From positions 62,001-126,000 of the forward strand of contig JACRTB010000001.1 of assembly GCA_014385025.1 (NCBI GenBank): a stretch of 64,000 nucleotides of DNA, written 5' to 3'. Source of the stretch: Yanshouia hominis. Lineage in GTDB: Bacteria; Bacillota; Clostridia; Oscillospirales; Ruminococcaceae. Shown piece after piece: positions 8,742 to 19,660 of the stretch (positions are counted from its first letter, which is position 1; every line of letters starts with the position of its first letter). Both the position numbers and the translations under genes were made by a program. Under the pieces are notes generated by a model. It saw only the letters and a program-made list of their open reading frames with translations. It did not search any database and was not told where the DNA came from.

Positions 8742-9655
8742 GTGGTGAGGTAGCGGTCCCCGGTATCGGGCAGCAGGACCACAATCGTTTTTTTCTCATT
8801 TTCAGGGCGGCGCGCCAGCTCGATGGCGGCATGCACCGCGGCCCCGGAGGAGATTCCCACCAGCACGCCCTCGGAGCGGCCGATTTCTCTGCCGGTTTCA
8901 AAGGCTTCGGCGTTTCCCACTGTGATGACTTCATCATAAATCCCGGTATCCAGTACCGCCGGGACAAATCCCGCCCCGATTCCCTGAATTTTATGGGATG
9001 CGGCTGTTCCTCCGCTCAGCACCGGAGAAGCCGACGGCTCAACGGCAACGACCCGGATCGCCGGATTTCGGGATTTCAGGTAGCGCCCCACCCCAGTGAT
9101 GGTTCCGCCGGTGCCAACGCCCGCCACAAAAAAGTCCACCCGGCCGTCGGTATCCTCCCAGATTTCCGGGCCGGTTGAGCCTTCGTGTGCGGCGGGATTG
9201 GCCGGGTTGGTAAACTGGCCGGGGATAAAGCTTCCGGGAATCTCCCGCGCCAGCTCCTCCGCCCGGGCAATCGCCCCCTTCATCCCCTTGGCGCCCTCTG
9301 TCAGCACCAGCTCCGCGCCATAGGCCTTCATCAGCTGCCGGCGCTCGACGCTCATCGTTTCGGGCATCACAATGATGATGCGGTACCCCCGTGCCGCGGC
9401 CACCGCCGCAAGGCCGATACCGGTATTTCCCGAGGTCGGCTCGATGATCACCGAGCCCGGTCTAAGCCTGCCCTCTTTCTCCGCATCGTCGATCATCGCC
9501 CGGGCAATCCGGTCCTTGACCGAGCCGGCAGGGTTAAAGTATTCCAGCTTGGCGAGGATGCGCGCCTTCAGGCCATGCATTTTTTCGATATGGGTCAGTT
9601 CCAGCAGCGGAGTCCCTCCGATCAATTGGTCCGCGGCAGTATAAATTTTGCTCAT
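8723..9655 (-). CDS. cysK: Cysteine synthase A (O-acetylserine sulfhydrylase)
   Basis: A 310-residue PLP enzyme that makes cysteine from O-acetylserine and sulfide. The lysine that holds PLP is K47 in [11 protein letters not shown], the substrate loop is [10 protein letters not shown] near residue 75, and the phosphate-binding loop is [10 protein letters not shown] near 183. [17 protein letters not shown] is the usual CysK N-terminus. The start at 9655 (MSKIY) is preferred to an ATG five codons upstream because GGAGG sits 8 bases before it. The gene is divergent from an Rrf2 regulator, as expected for CymR-type control of cysteine synthesis. Its 3' end is the source-like sequence of the adjacent 124-bp array. 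Confidence 0.96.
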   Translation of the reverse strand: MSKIYTAADQLIGGTPLLELTHIEKMHGLKARILAKLEYFNPAGSVKDRIARAMIDDAEKEGRLRPGSVIIEPTSGNTGIGLAAVAAARGYRIIIVMPETMSVERRQLMKAYGAELVLTEGAKGMKGAIARAEELAREIPGSFIPGQFTNPANPAAHEGSTGPEIWEDTDGRVDFFVAGVGTGGTITGVGRYLKSRNPAIRVVAVEPSASPVLSGGTAASHKIQGIGAGFVPAVLDTGIYDEVITVGNAEAFETGREIGRSEGVLVGISSGAAVHAAIELARRPENEKKTIVVLLPDTGDRYLTTALFTD

Positions 9656-9753
9656 TGTTGATTCCTCCATTTCATATCATTGTGCGGCCGTCAAAAATTT
9701 GCTGCTTTTTCCGCACCGACATCGATCGACGAGATGGGCTCTGCTTCGCATCT

Positions 9754-9782
9754 AAATTACCAACTTTCTTAGTAGGTTAATA
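9754..9782. promoter_or_regulatory. candidate Rrf2 operator between cysK and its regulator
   Basis: An imperfect dyad with half-sites reading AAATTACCAACT and AGTAGGTTAATA around a 5-base centre; about 9 of 11 positions are symmetric. It lies in the AT-rich part of the divergent region, 99 bp upstream of cysK, where a minus-strand promoter would be. A second pair of arms (ACCTA / TAGGT) overlaps the -10 box of the regulator at 9855-9877. Confidence 0.45.
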
Positions 9783-9843
9783 GGAATTATATACCCGGCC
9801 GCCGCCCACGTCAAGAGGGAAGATAAAATTTTGGGGCGGCTGA

Positions 9844-9872
9844 TTGATTTCCCACCTACCCGGTTATATAAT
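9844..9872 (+). promoter_or_regulatory. promoter of the Rrf2 regulator gene
   Basis: TTGATT (9844-9849), 17-base spacer, consensus TATAAT (9867-9872), 28 bp before the start codon. The ACCTA...TAGGT arms across the spacer and -10 would allow autorepression. Confidence 0.8.
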
Positions 9873-9899
9873 AGGTTGTACGAAAAAGGGGGCTTTCTG

Positions 9900-10331
9900 A
9901 TGATGATTTCGACAAAGGGGCGGTATGCCCTGCGTGTCATGGTGGATCTGGCCGAACACCAAGGGGAAGGCTATCTTCCCCTGAAGGAGATCGCCCAGCG
10001 GCAGGAAATTTCGGAGAAATATCTGGAAAGCATCCTGAAGGTTCTGGTTGCCCACAAGCTTTTGGCCGGACTGCGGGGCAAAGGCGGCGGATACCGCCTG
10101 ACCCGGGCGCCGGAGGAATACACCGTCGGCAGCATTCTGCGGCTGACCGAGGGCAGTCTGGCTCCGGTGGCCTGCCTGGAGCGGGACTCCCCGGAGTGTC
10201 CCCGCTCGGCGGACTGCCGCACCCTGCCGATGTGGCGGAAGCTGGATGCGATGATCCGGGACTTTTTTGACGGAATCACCATCGCCGATCTGTCGGCTCC
10301 GGCGCAGCCGGAGGATGGCGGCCCGATCTGA
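9900..10331 (+). CDS. Rrf2 family regulator, CymR/IscR type
   Basis: A 143-residue Rrf2 protein. It begins MMISTKGRYALRVMVDLAEH, has the recognition helix region ISEKYLESILKVL near residue 45 and the wing GLRGKGGGYRLTR near 62. Three Cys follow at about residues 93, 101 and 107 (ACLERDSPECPRSADC), the position of the Fe-S ligands in IscR. It is divergent from cysK, which in Bacillus and Staphylococcus is the setting of CymR, the cysteine-metabolism repressor whose activity depends on CysK. Whether this protein senses CysK or an Fe-S cluster cannot be told from sequence. AAGGGGG lies 7 bases before the ATG at 9900; an ATG at 9903 is also possible. Confidence 0.88.
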   Translation: MMISTKGRYALRVMVDLAEHQGEGYLPLKEIAQRQEISEKYLESILKVLVAHKLLAGLRGKGGGYRLTRAPEEYTVGSILRLTEGSLAPVACLERDSPECPRSADCRTLPMWRKLDAMIRDFFDGITIADLSAPAQPEDGGPI

Positions 10332-10379
10332 AAAAGCGGTATTTTTCCGAAGAACGCGCCTTTTTCCGCGCTTTTTTTG
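10331..10379 (+). terminator. terminator after the Rrf2 gene
   Basis: Outer arms AAAAAGCG and CGCTTTTT with inner GCGC arms, ending in a 7-T run (10372-10378). It begins at the stop codon of the regulator. Confidence 0.6.
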
Positions 10380-10388
10380 GCAATTTGC

Positions 10389-10417
10389 TTGCGTTCGCAG
10401 CGCTTGGCCGATATAAT
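10389..10417 (+). promoter_or_regulatory. valS promoter
   Basis: TTGCGT (10389-10394), 17-base spacer, TATAAT (10412-10417), 32 bp before the valS ATG. The leader is too short for a T-box, unlike many Firmicutes aminoacyl-tRNA synthetase genes. Confidence 0.75.
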
Positions 10418-10448
10418 GAAGGGTAGACTATAAAGGGAGGGAAACCCT

Positions 10449-13079
10449 ATGATACGCAAAACACTGGAAAAGACCTACGATCCCAAGCAGGTCGAGGACC
10501 GGATTTATCAGGGCTGGCTGGCCGGCAACTACTTTCATGCCGCGCCGAATCCTGAGAAAAAACCGTTTACCATTGTGATTCCGCCGCCCAACATCACCGG
10601 GCAGCTCCACATGGGACACGCCCTTGACGACACTCTGCAGGATATTCTGATCCGCTACAAACGGATGCAGGGCTTTGAAGCTCTCTGGATGCCGGGCACC
10701 GACCACGCCTCGATCGCAACCGAGGCGAAGATTGTCAACGCGCTGCGGGAAGAGGGAATTTCAAAGGCCGACATCGGCCGCGAGGAATTCCTGCGCCGCG
10801 CGTGGGACTGGCGTGCCAAGTACGGCGGGCGGATCATCAACCAGCTTAAGAAGCTCGGCTCTTCCTGCGACTGGGAGCGGGAGCGCTTCACCCTCGACGA
10901 GGGGTGCAGCAAAGCGGTCACCGAGGTGTTCTGCCGCCTCTATGAAAAGGGCCTGATCTACCGCGGGGAGCGAATGATCAACTGGTGTCCCAACTGCAAA
11001 ACCTCGATTTCGGACGCCGAGGTCGATTATCAGGAGAAGGCCGGATTCTTCTGGCATATCCGTTACCCGCTCGCCGACGGATCGGGCGATCTGATCGTGG
11101 CCACCACCCGCCCCGAGACCATGCTCGGCGACACCGGCCTTGCGATCAACCCCGGTGACGAGGAACGCATCCATCTCGTCGGCAAAAAGGCGGTTCTGCC
11201 GCTGGTAAACCGCGAAATTCCGATTGTGGCCGACGATTATGTGGAACTCGGCTTCGGCACCGGCGTGGTCAAGATGACCCCCGCCCACGATCCGAACGAC
11301 TTCGAGGTCGGGCAGCGCCAGGGACTTGAAATCATCAACATCTTCAACGAGGACGGCACCGTCAATGAAAACGGCGGAAAATATGCCGGAATGGACCGTT
11401 TTGAGTGCCGCAAGGCGATTGTCCGCGATCTTGAGGAGCAGGGTTATCTGGTCAAGGTCGAGCCCTATACCCACAATGTAGGCTGCTGCCAGCGTTGCGG
11501 CACCATCGTGGAGCCCCGTCTCTCCACACAGTGGTTCGTCAAGATGAAGCCGCTTGCCGAGCCTGCCGTCCGGGCGGTCCGCGGGGGCGAAACCCGCTTT
11601 GTGCCCGAGCGGTTCGATCAGACTTACTTCCACTTCATGGAAAACATCCGCGACTGGTGCATTTCCCGCCAGCTCTGGTGGGGGCATGCGATTCCGGCGT
11701 GGTACTGTGAGGACTGCGGCGGGATCACCGTTGCGCGTGAGGAACCGAAAATCTGCTGCAAATGCGGCTCGGCCCGTCTGCGCCGCGATCCGGACACCCT
11801 TGACACCTGGTTTTCCTCCGCCCTTTGGCCCTTCTCGACGCTGGGCTGGCCGGAAAAGACCCCTGAGCTGGACTACTTCTTCCCCACCGACGTGCTGGTG
11901 ACCGGCTATGATATTATCTTCTTCTGGGTCGCCCGGATGATTTTTTCCTCCATCGAGCAGATGGGCGAGGTTCCCTTCCGGGATGTGCTGATCCACGGCC
12001 TTGTCCGCGACGCGCAGGGGCGTAAGATGTCCAAGTCGCTCGGCAACGGCATCGATCCTCTCGAGGAGATCGAAAAGTACGGCGCCGATGCGCTGCGCCT
12101 GACGCTGGCCACCGGCAACGCGCCCGGAAACGACATGCGCTACTCGGATGAAAAGGTCAAGGCAAGCCGCAATTTCTGCAACAAGATCTGGAATGCGGCC
12201 CGCTTCATCCTGATGAACCTCGGCGACGAAGAAATTCCGAACGCCCTGCCCGGCGGCCTCACTGCCCCCGACAAGTGGGTGCTGCACGGCTATAACCGGC
12301 TGGTGAAGGAAGTCACCGAGAACATCGAGAAATACGAACTGGGCATCGCGGTGCAGAAGCTCTACGATTTTATCTGGGATGTCTTTTGCGACTGGTATAT
12401 CGAACTGGCCAAGCCCCGCCTCAACGCGGGCGGCGAGCAGGCGCAGACCGCCCGTCAGGTGCTGGTCTATGTCCTGACCCGGACCCTGGCGCTGCTGCAT
12501 CCGTTCATGCCGTTCATCACCGAGGAGATCTGGCAGACCCTGCCGCACGAGGGGGAAAGCCTGATGATCTCCCGGTGGCCGCAGTACGACCCCGCCCTTG
12601 AATTTGCGAAGGAGGCCGCCGATTTCGAGATGGTGATGGCCGCGATCAAGGCGATCCGGATCGCGCGTTCCAACGCCGATGTACCCCCGTCGCGCAAGGC
12701 GACCGTCTACCTCAAGAGCGGGCACGCACAGCAGTTCCTCGACGCGGCGCCGTTCATTGAGCGTCTGGCCTTTGCCTCATCGGTCGTGGCCGTCGAAGAG
12801 GACTTTTCCATCGAGCACGCGGTGCACGTCGTCACCGACGACGCGAGAATCCTGCTGCCGATGGACGAGCTGATCGACCGGGACAAGGAGCTCGCCCGCC
12901 TGAACAAGGAGATGGCCTCCTGCGAACGGGAAATCGCCGCCGTCTCGGGAAGACTCGCCAACGAGGGCTTCGTGTCCAAGGCTCCCGCCAAGGTCATTGA
13001 GTTGGAGCGCCAGAAGCTGGAAAAAGCGACCGAGAGGATGGAGAAAATCCGCGAAAGCCTCGCCGCGCTGGGCGCGTAA
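10449..13079 (+). CDS. valS: Valine--tRNA ligase
   Basis: An 876-residue class Ia aminoacyl-tRNA synthetase. The HIGH signature is [14 protein letters not shown] near residue 45 and the KMSKS loop is [11 protein letters not shown] near 525. The editing (CP1) domain lies between them with [15 protein letters not shown] near 220. Zinc-like Cys pairs (CCQRCGT; CEDCGG and CCKCGS) are present. The anticodon-binding domain and a C-terminal coiled-coil (about residues 810-870, rich in E, K and R) complete a full-length ValRS. GGGAGG is 8 bases upstream of the start. The stop codon is the first of four iterated copies in the repeat that follows. Confidence 0.97.
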   Translation: MIRKTLEKTYDPKQVEDRIYQGWLAGNYFHAAPNPEKKPFTIVIPPPNITGQLHMGHALDDTLQDILIRYKRMQGFEALWMPGTDHASIATEAKIVNALREEGISKADIGREEFLRRAWDWRAKYGGRIINQLKKLGSSCDWERERFTLDEGCSKAVTEVFCRLYEKGLIYRGERMINWCPNCKTSISDAEVDYQEKAGFFWHIRYPLADGSGDLIVATTRPETMLGDTGLAINPGDEERIHLVGKKAVLPLVNREIPIVADDYVELGFGTGVVKMTPAHDPNDFEVGQRQGLEIINIFNEDGTVNENGGKYAGMDRFECRKAIVRDLEEQGYLVKVEPYTHNVGCCQRCGTIVEPRLSTQWFVKMKPLAEPAVRAVRGGETRFVPERFDQTYFHFMENIRDWCISRQLWWGHAIPAWYCEDCGGITVAREEPKICCKCGSARLRRDPDTLDTWFSSALWPFSTLGWPEKTPELDYFFPTDVLVTGYDIIFFWVARMIFSSIEQMGEVPFRDVLIHGLVRDAQGRKMSKSLGNGIDPLEEIEKYGADALRLTLATGNAPGNDMRYSDEKVKASRNFCNKIWNAARFILMNLGDEEIPNALPGGLTAPDKWVLHGYNRLVKEVTENIEKYELGIAVQKLYDFIWDVFCDWYIELAKPRLNAGGEQAQTARQVLVYVLTRTLALLHPFMPFITEEIWQTLPHEGESLMISRWPQYDPALEFAKEAADFEMVMAAIKAIRIARSNADVPPSRKATVYLKSGHAQQFLDAAPFIERLAFASSVVAVEEDFSIEHAVHVVTDDARILLPMDELIDRDKELARLNKEMASCEREIAAVSGRLANEGFVSKAPAKVIELERQKLEKATERMEKIRESLAALGA

Positions 13080-13200
13080 ATGCCCAAAAAGCCCGGCCTT
13101 CCCTGCTGGGCGCATAAATGGACAAAAAGCCTTATTTTCCTGCGCCGGATGCGTAAATGTTCCAAAAACATTCTTCACGGCGCGGGGCGCATAAACGATG
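13071..13200 (+). repeat. 38-39-bp iterated copies of the valS stop region
   Basis: The valS end (GGCGCGTAAATG, stop at 13077) recurs as GGCGCATAAATG (TAA at 13115), GGATGCGTAAATG (13154) and GGCGCATAAACG (13192), so the spacing is 38, 39 and 38 bp. Between copies a CAAAAA-rich segment recurs. The last copy runs into the valS terminator. Confidence 0.85.
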
Positions 13201-13236
13201 AAAGAGTCCGCCTTTTCTTTAAAAGGCGGACTCTTT
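13201..13236. terminator. valS terminator
   Basis: A perfect 16-bp stem (AAAGAGTCCGCCTTTT and its complement) with a 4-base CTTT loop. The arms end in TTT runs, so it can act on both strands. Confidence 0.85.
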
Positions 13237-13377
13237 GTCTCGATAGAAGGATACCATGGAGGTCAAACGGCGGACAGCGATGAAATATTTTCCTGACAAG
13301 CAGAAAAAATGCTGTTTTTTGCCACTAAATAAAGGAACAATGTGATTGCAGCCATCCCGCGAAAGGAGAGAAAGGAT

Positions 13378-14946
13378 ATGATGGACCCGCTGAAACGCAC
13401 CGCCGTACTCGCCCTCTCGCTGCTGCTTGCCGCCTGTGCCCCGGCACAGCAGCCCGCCTCCTCCACGGACGGGGCAGAGTCCGGCCTCCCCGCCCCCGCG
13501 GCGGAGGAATCCCCCGCCGCGCAGCCGCCGTCCGTCGAGGGCGCCGACCGGCTCTACCGGATTTACCGAGAGGATCAAATCGTTGTGATGGATGGGGACG
13601 GCAATCTTCTCCCCGACGAGGAAGCCTATACGCCGCTTTACGATCTGCTGACCGGCGCGGAAGCCTACCGTCTCCGCACAAGGCACGAGGATACCGGCGA
13701 GGATGACGAATACGGCAACCCGGTGGTACAGCAGTACTGCTCCCTCTATGATGTCAAGGGGAACCTTCTTTATGATTGGGAGCCGGTCGCCTACCGCGCC
13801 GCCTTTTCGGGGCTGCTGATCCGGCAGGACCCCCGGAACTGGTGGAGCAATCCGTCCGAGCTGGAGGGCTACTCCACCGCCCTCTGGAATCCCGCAAGCG
13901 GTGAAACGGCGGCCGACGGAGTGGACTCCCTGCAGAAGATGGGCGACGGCAGCGTTCTGGCGCTCGATGTGACCGGGCGCGCCCTCGGGGTGCTTGACGG
14001 CAGCGGGAAGGTTCTCAGCGGCTTCCCCGCCCCGGCGGATTATTACTATCCCTCCGCCGAATGCGGGATGATTTCCGCCGACGCCGGATACAATCCCTAC
14101 GGCCCCGGCGGAAAGCCCTCCTCCGCGCTGCTGCTCGACCGGGATTTCAACATTCTGTTTGAATGCGAACAGCTCAACCTCGGCTTTTACGGACTCCGCG
14201 GGCCTTACGCCCTCTGGCACGACCATGGGCGGACGGGGCTTCTGTCTCTGCCCGGTCTTACACGCCTCTACTCGATTCCCGAGGAGGAGGGGGACATTCA
14301 ATATTTTGACGGGGAGCGGCTGATTCTGCGCACCGGGACGCGGAACGGCCCCTTCTGGTATTGCTTTCTCTATGATCTTGAGGGAAATCTCCTGGCCGGG
14401 CCATACGAACAGCTTTCTCCGGAGGACGAATGGGAGGACCGCGATACTCCGGCAGGGCGTTTTCTGGCCAAGAACGGCGACACCCTTTCCCTGCTCGGCC
14501 GGGACGGCGGCCTGATCGCCTCGGCGGAGCTTCCGGGCCTGAGTTCCTTTTCCCCGCTCGGAGACGGCTATTATACCTACAGCATCGAGAGGCCGGGCGG
14601 TTCGTCCGATGCGTTTTCCGCCCATTTGACGGGGCTGCTCGGCCCTGATTTCGAGGTGCTCCTCCCGGCGGAGCGGTATCAATCCATCTACCGGCTGACC
14701 GATTGGACCGGACAGAGGTCCACCCGCTATGACCTGCTCGAATGCGGCAGGGAGCTCCCCAACGGGGTCTGGCGATACGACCTGCTCACCCTCTCCGGCG
14801 AACCGGTTCTTGAGAACCTGTCCGCCGTCGGGGATGCCGGTCCCGGACGCATCGCGGTGATCCGCGGAAGCTCGATGGGGCTGATCGACTTTTCCGGCCG
14901 CTGGATTGCCCGCCGCTCAATCTATCAAGGCCTGCAAAACGATTAA
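13378..14946 (+). CDS. Secreted lipoprotein with WG-like repeats
   Basis: A 522-residue protein of unknown function. The N-terminal signal peptide ends in the lipobox LLLAACAP (Cys near residue 20), followed by a low-complexity A/P/S/E linker to about residue 55; it should be anchored to the outer face of the membrane. The rest contains repeated beta-type units such as YDLKGNLLYDWEP-like, DRDFNILFE, YDLEGNLLAGP, GRDGGLIASAEL and GLIDFSGRWIA, which resemble WG/beta-propeller-like repeats. The start at 13378 follows GGAGAG by 8 bases; the ATG at 13381 is an alternative. It is followed 9 bp later by a PstS-like lipoprotein, so the two probably form an operon. Confidence 0.8.
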   Translation: MMDPLKRTAVLALSLLLAACAPAQQPASSTDGAESGLPAPAAEESPAAQPPSVEGADRLYRIYREDQIVVMDGDGNLLPDEEAYTPLYDLLTGAEAYRLRTRHEDTGEDDEYGNPVVQQYCSLYDVKGNLLYDWEPVAYRAAFSGLLIRQDPRNWWSNPSELEGYSTALWNPASGETAADGVDSLQKMGDGSVLALDVTGRALGVLDGSGKVLSGFPAPADYYYPSAECGMISADAGYNPYGPGGKPSSALLLDRDFNILFECEQLNLGFYGLRGPYALWHDHGRTGLLSLPGLTRLYSIPEEEGDIQYFDGERLILRTGTRNGPFWYCFLYDLEGNLLAGPYEQLSPEDEWEDRDTPAGRFLAKNGDTLSLLGRDGGLIASAELPGLSSFSPLGDGYYTYSIERPGGSSDAFSAHLTGLLGPDFEVLLPAERYQSIYRLTDWTGQRSTRYDLLECGRELPNGVWRYDLLTLSGEPVLENLSAVGDAGPGRIAVIRGSSMGLIDFSGRWIARRSIYQGLQND

Positions 14947-14955
14947 GGAGGATTC

Positions 14956-15978
14956 ATGATGAAGCTGCAACGCCGCGCCGCCCTGCTGCTGGCGGTTCTG
15001 ATCGCCGCCACGGGCTGCAAAAACTCCGCTGTTCTGTCCCAAAGCGAAGCGCCGTCCTCTTCGGAGGCGCCGCCTTCTTCCGCGAGCGCCCCCGCCGTCC
15101 TGCCGCTTCCCGGCATCGACGCCGAATCCTTTCCCCGGATTGACGGCTCCACCGCCAACCATCCGCTGATTACCCGCATTTACTCGGAAATCTGCGGCAT
15201 CAGCCGTGAGGAAGCCGAAACGCTGGTGGATCTCGACCTCGGGAGCACCGGTTCGATCTGGCAGAAGATGCTTTACGGCGACGAATCCTGCCTGCTGATC
15301 GTCTACGAACCGCCCGAGGAGGTCAAGGAGGCCAGCGCGGCCGAGCTTTCCCGGCTGGAGATCGATCCAATCGGCCGGGACGGCCTCGTGTTCCTTGCCA
15401 ACGCGCAGAACCCCGTGGAAAGCCTGACCGTCGAGGAGCTGCGTAAGATCTACACCGCACAGCTCACCGACTGGAGCGAAGTCGGCGGCGAGCCCGGACC
15501 GATCCAGCCGTTTCAGCGCAACTCCGACAGCGGCAGCCAGACCCTTTTCATGAAGCTCCTGATGCAGGGCGAGCCGCCGATGGCGCCGCCGACCGAACTG
15601 GTGCAGCAGACAATGGGCGGGCTGATCGACGGGGTTGCCGCCTTCGACGGCTCGGGCAGCGCACTGGGCTATTCGGTTTATTATTATGCCAGCCTGATGT
15701 ACGGGAATCCCAACCTCAAGCTGCTGGCGGTCGATGGAGTCACCCCTTCAAACGAAAGCATCGGGAACCAATCCTATCCCCTGACCAATGACTTTTACCT
15801 CGTGATCCGCGCCGACGAACCGGCGGACAGCCCGGTGCGCGCCCTGCGCGACTGGCTGCTGACCGACGAGGGGAAGCGCCTTCTCGAGGAGGAAAACTAC
15901 GTCTGGGCACGCGCCGGTATGCCGCAGCAGTCCGCGGGCGCGGGCAATCCGTTCGAAAGCTTCGCGCTTCCCGGCTGA
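14956..15978 (+). CDS. PstS-like substrate-binding lipoprotein
   Basis: A 340-residue lipoprotein. The signal peptide ends in IAATGCKN (lipobox Cys near 22), followed by a Ser/Ala/Pro linker. The PBP-II fold is recognised from RIDGSTANHPL near residue 56, PIGRDGLVFLAN near 138, LTVEELRKIYTAQLTDWSEVGG near 155 and PFQRNSDSGSQTLF near 180, which are typical of phosphate-binding PstS proteins. No transporter permease is nearby, so it may sense or bind phosphate rather than feed an adjacent ABC transporter. AAGGAGG precedes the ATG; 14959 is an equally likely start. Confidence 0.82.
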   Translation: MMKLQRRAALLLAVLIAATGCKNSAVLSQSEAPSSSEAPPSSASAPAVLPLPGIDAESFPRIDGSTANHPLITRIYSEICGISREEAETLVDLDLGSTGSIWQKMLYGDESCLLIVYEPPEEVKEASAAELSRLEIDPIGRDGLVFLANAQNPVESLTVEELRKIYTAQLTDWSEVGGEPGPIQPFQRNSDSGSQTLFMKLLMQGEPPMAPPTELVQQTMGGLIDGVAAFDGSGSALGYSVYYYASLMYGNPNLKLLAVDGVTPSNESIGNQSYPLTNDFYLVIRADEPADSPVRALRDWLLTDEGKRLLEEENYVWARAGMPQQSAGAGNPFESFALPG

Positions 15979-16006
15979 ACGGCGGCTTTCCGATTTCGAT
16001 GACGAT

Positions 16007-16035
16007 GCAGGCCCCCGGTTTTACCGGGGGCCTGC
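16007..16035. terminator. terminator between the convergent pstS-like and clpE genes
   Basis: A perfect 12-bp stem GCAGGCCCCCGG with a 5-base loop (TTTTA). It lacks a strong T-run but is placed 29 bp after one gene and 62 bp from the end of the other. Confidence 0.6.
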
Positions 16036-16097
16036 GCAAATCCAGAAGCGCGCCGGGGGATACAGACAGAGGCATTCCCCGGCGCGCCTTTCGGTTT

Positions 16098-18404
<2,307 letters not shown>

Positions 18405-18556
18405 TGAAACCACCTCGGTTTTGCATTCAGTTTTTTTATTGTAACACAGGGATATGAACCCCTTGTGAATCTTTTTCGCAACCTGAAGCTTCCTACGACT
18501 TAGGATACGGCGAAGCGGATTTCTTATCCGCTCCAAATAAAGCGGGCGATGTGCGC

Positions 18557-19273
18557 CTATAAAATTCCGCGCGCCCAAGGCCCTGCCAAATAGAACCAGC
18601 GGAACAGGAATGTTTTTTCAATTTCAGCATTGGAAAGGACGCCCATGCCGTCGCCGGTGGCCGAAACGACGAACCAGAGCAGCGACGCGAACACAAAAAC
18701 ATAGAGCAGGCCCTGAGCAGCGCCGAGAACGCCGCCCAAAATTTCATTGAGCGAGCCGATCACCGGCAGGAAATTAACCGATTTGAGCAATCCGGCGATG
18801 GTATTGACCAGCAGCATCAGCACCGTAAAAAGCACAAAAAAGACCAGCACCCGCACCAGCGCGGTTGCCATCGGCCCGATGACCGTATCGGTGATGGCAG
18901 TGCTGAGGGTGGCGGCGTCGGAGAATTGAATCTGCGCATACCACGCCTCGGCCGATGATCCGAGCGCCGCCTCCAGCGACTGGGAAAGCCATCCGGGCAG
19001 CTCGTCAAGAATCCCCTCAAGGCCGTGGAGGAATGCCTCCGCCCCGTTCTGGGAAAATTCTCCGACATTCTTTGCCACAAGATCAAGGGTGGAAGAACGC
19101 AGGTAGTTGTCAAAAATCATCCTCGCAATCGGTTCGCTGTAAACAAGCGAAAAAAGCATCGCGCCGATCGACCCGACCAGCCGGGTGACCGCGTGCAGGA
19201 ATCCCTTCCGATAAGAGGCGGCCGCAAAGGTTAAAATGATTGCCACCGTCAAAATATCCCAAATGATCCACAT
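18557..19273 (-). CDS. CvpA family membrane protein
   Basis: A 238-residue integral membrane protein with about four hydrophobic segments (near residues 5-20, 28-45, 130-155 and 180-205). The N-terminal WDILTVAIILTFAAASYRKGF and the C-terminal LPVIGSLNEILGGVLGAAQGLLY are typical of CvpA/colicin V production-like proteins. In Firmicutes these have an unclear role in envelope biology. The start at 19273 follows AAAGGAG with a 7-base gap. It lies downstream of the DUF5711 gene with a 387-bp gap holding a short duplication. Confidence 0.82.
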   Translation of the reverse strand: MWIIWDILTVAIILTFAAASYRKGFLHAVTRLVGSIGAMLFSLVYSEPIARMIFDNYLRSSTLDLVAKNVGEFSQNGAEAFLHGLEGILDELPGWLSQSLEAALGSSAEAWYAQIQFSDAATLSTAITDTVIGPMATALVRVLVFFVLFTVLMLLVNTIAGLLKSVNFLPVIGSLNEILGGVLGAAQGLLYVFVFASLLWFVVSATGDGMGVLSNAEIEKTFLFRWFYLAGPWARGIL

Positions 19274-19332
19274 TGTCGCTTCTCCTTTGTGTGCCGTACG
19301 ATGCCGGTCCGTCCCGTCGGACGTTTCTCTTT

Positions 19333-19448
19333 CCCGCGCCCGTGCCGGCCGCTGCAAGCAATCGGGATTGATTTCTTTCTCCAAGCCAAGAGATGTGCTG
19401 CGCCCGCGCCGGCCGCCGCAAGCGGCCGGGATTGTTTTTCTTTCTCTA
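19333..19448. repeat. 64-bp imperfect tandem duplication upstream of cvpA-like gene
   Basis: Two copies share the core GCCGSYGCAAGC...GGGATTG followed by a TTTCTTTCTC tract; GGGATTG is at 19364 and again at 19428, a period of 64 bp. The remaining sequence from 19274 to 19632 shows no gene. Confidence 0.6.
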
Positions 19449-19632
19449 ATTCCGGAAGCGCGGCGGGTAAATTGCAGCATGCGCGTTGTTTCCAGAGGGT
19501 ACAGGCAAGCCGCCTGATTCAGACGCCGCGGCCCCCGGGTGCCTGCCCCGGACCTTTATTTCCGGAGCGAGGCTTCAGGAAAGCTTCATCCCCGGCCGTA
19601 AATTCATCAAGAGGCATCGATGCTCCCGGAAA

Positions 19633-19656
19633 GCTGCCGAAAAGCGTTTCGGCAGC
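19633..19656 (-). terminator. terminator after the DUF5711 gene
   Basis: A 10-bp perfect stem (GCTGCCGAAA / TTTCGGCAGC) with a 4-base loop, starting 5 bp past the stop, followed on the minus strand by TTTCC. Confidence 0.55.
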
Positions 19657-19660
19657 CCAT

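Noticed and set aside
8105..8967. Arg/Leu-rich open frames through the 124-bp array
   Set aside because: They arise from a repeat whose unit is not a multiple of three, lack RBS, and one runs out of frame into cysK.
10332..10448. T-box riboswitch before valS
   Set aside because: Only about 30 bases separate the promoter from the start, too short for specifier and antiterminator stems.
10761..12725. A 654-codon open frame on the minus strand opposite valS
   Set aside because: It is the shadow of a GC-rich coding gene: no RBS, no family signal, and the plus strand has the full set of ValRS motifs.
13219..14682. A 487-codon minus-strand frame opposite the WG-like lipoprotein gene
   Set aside because: Same shadow effect. 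The plus-strand frame has an RBS, a signal peptide and a lipobox.
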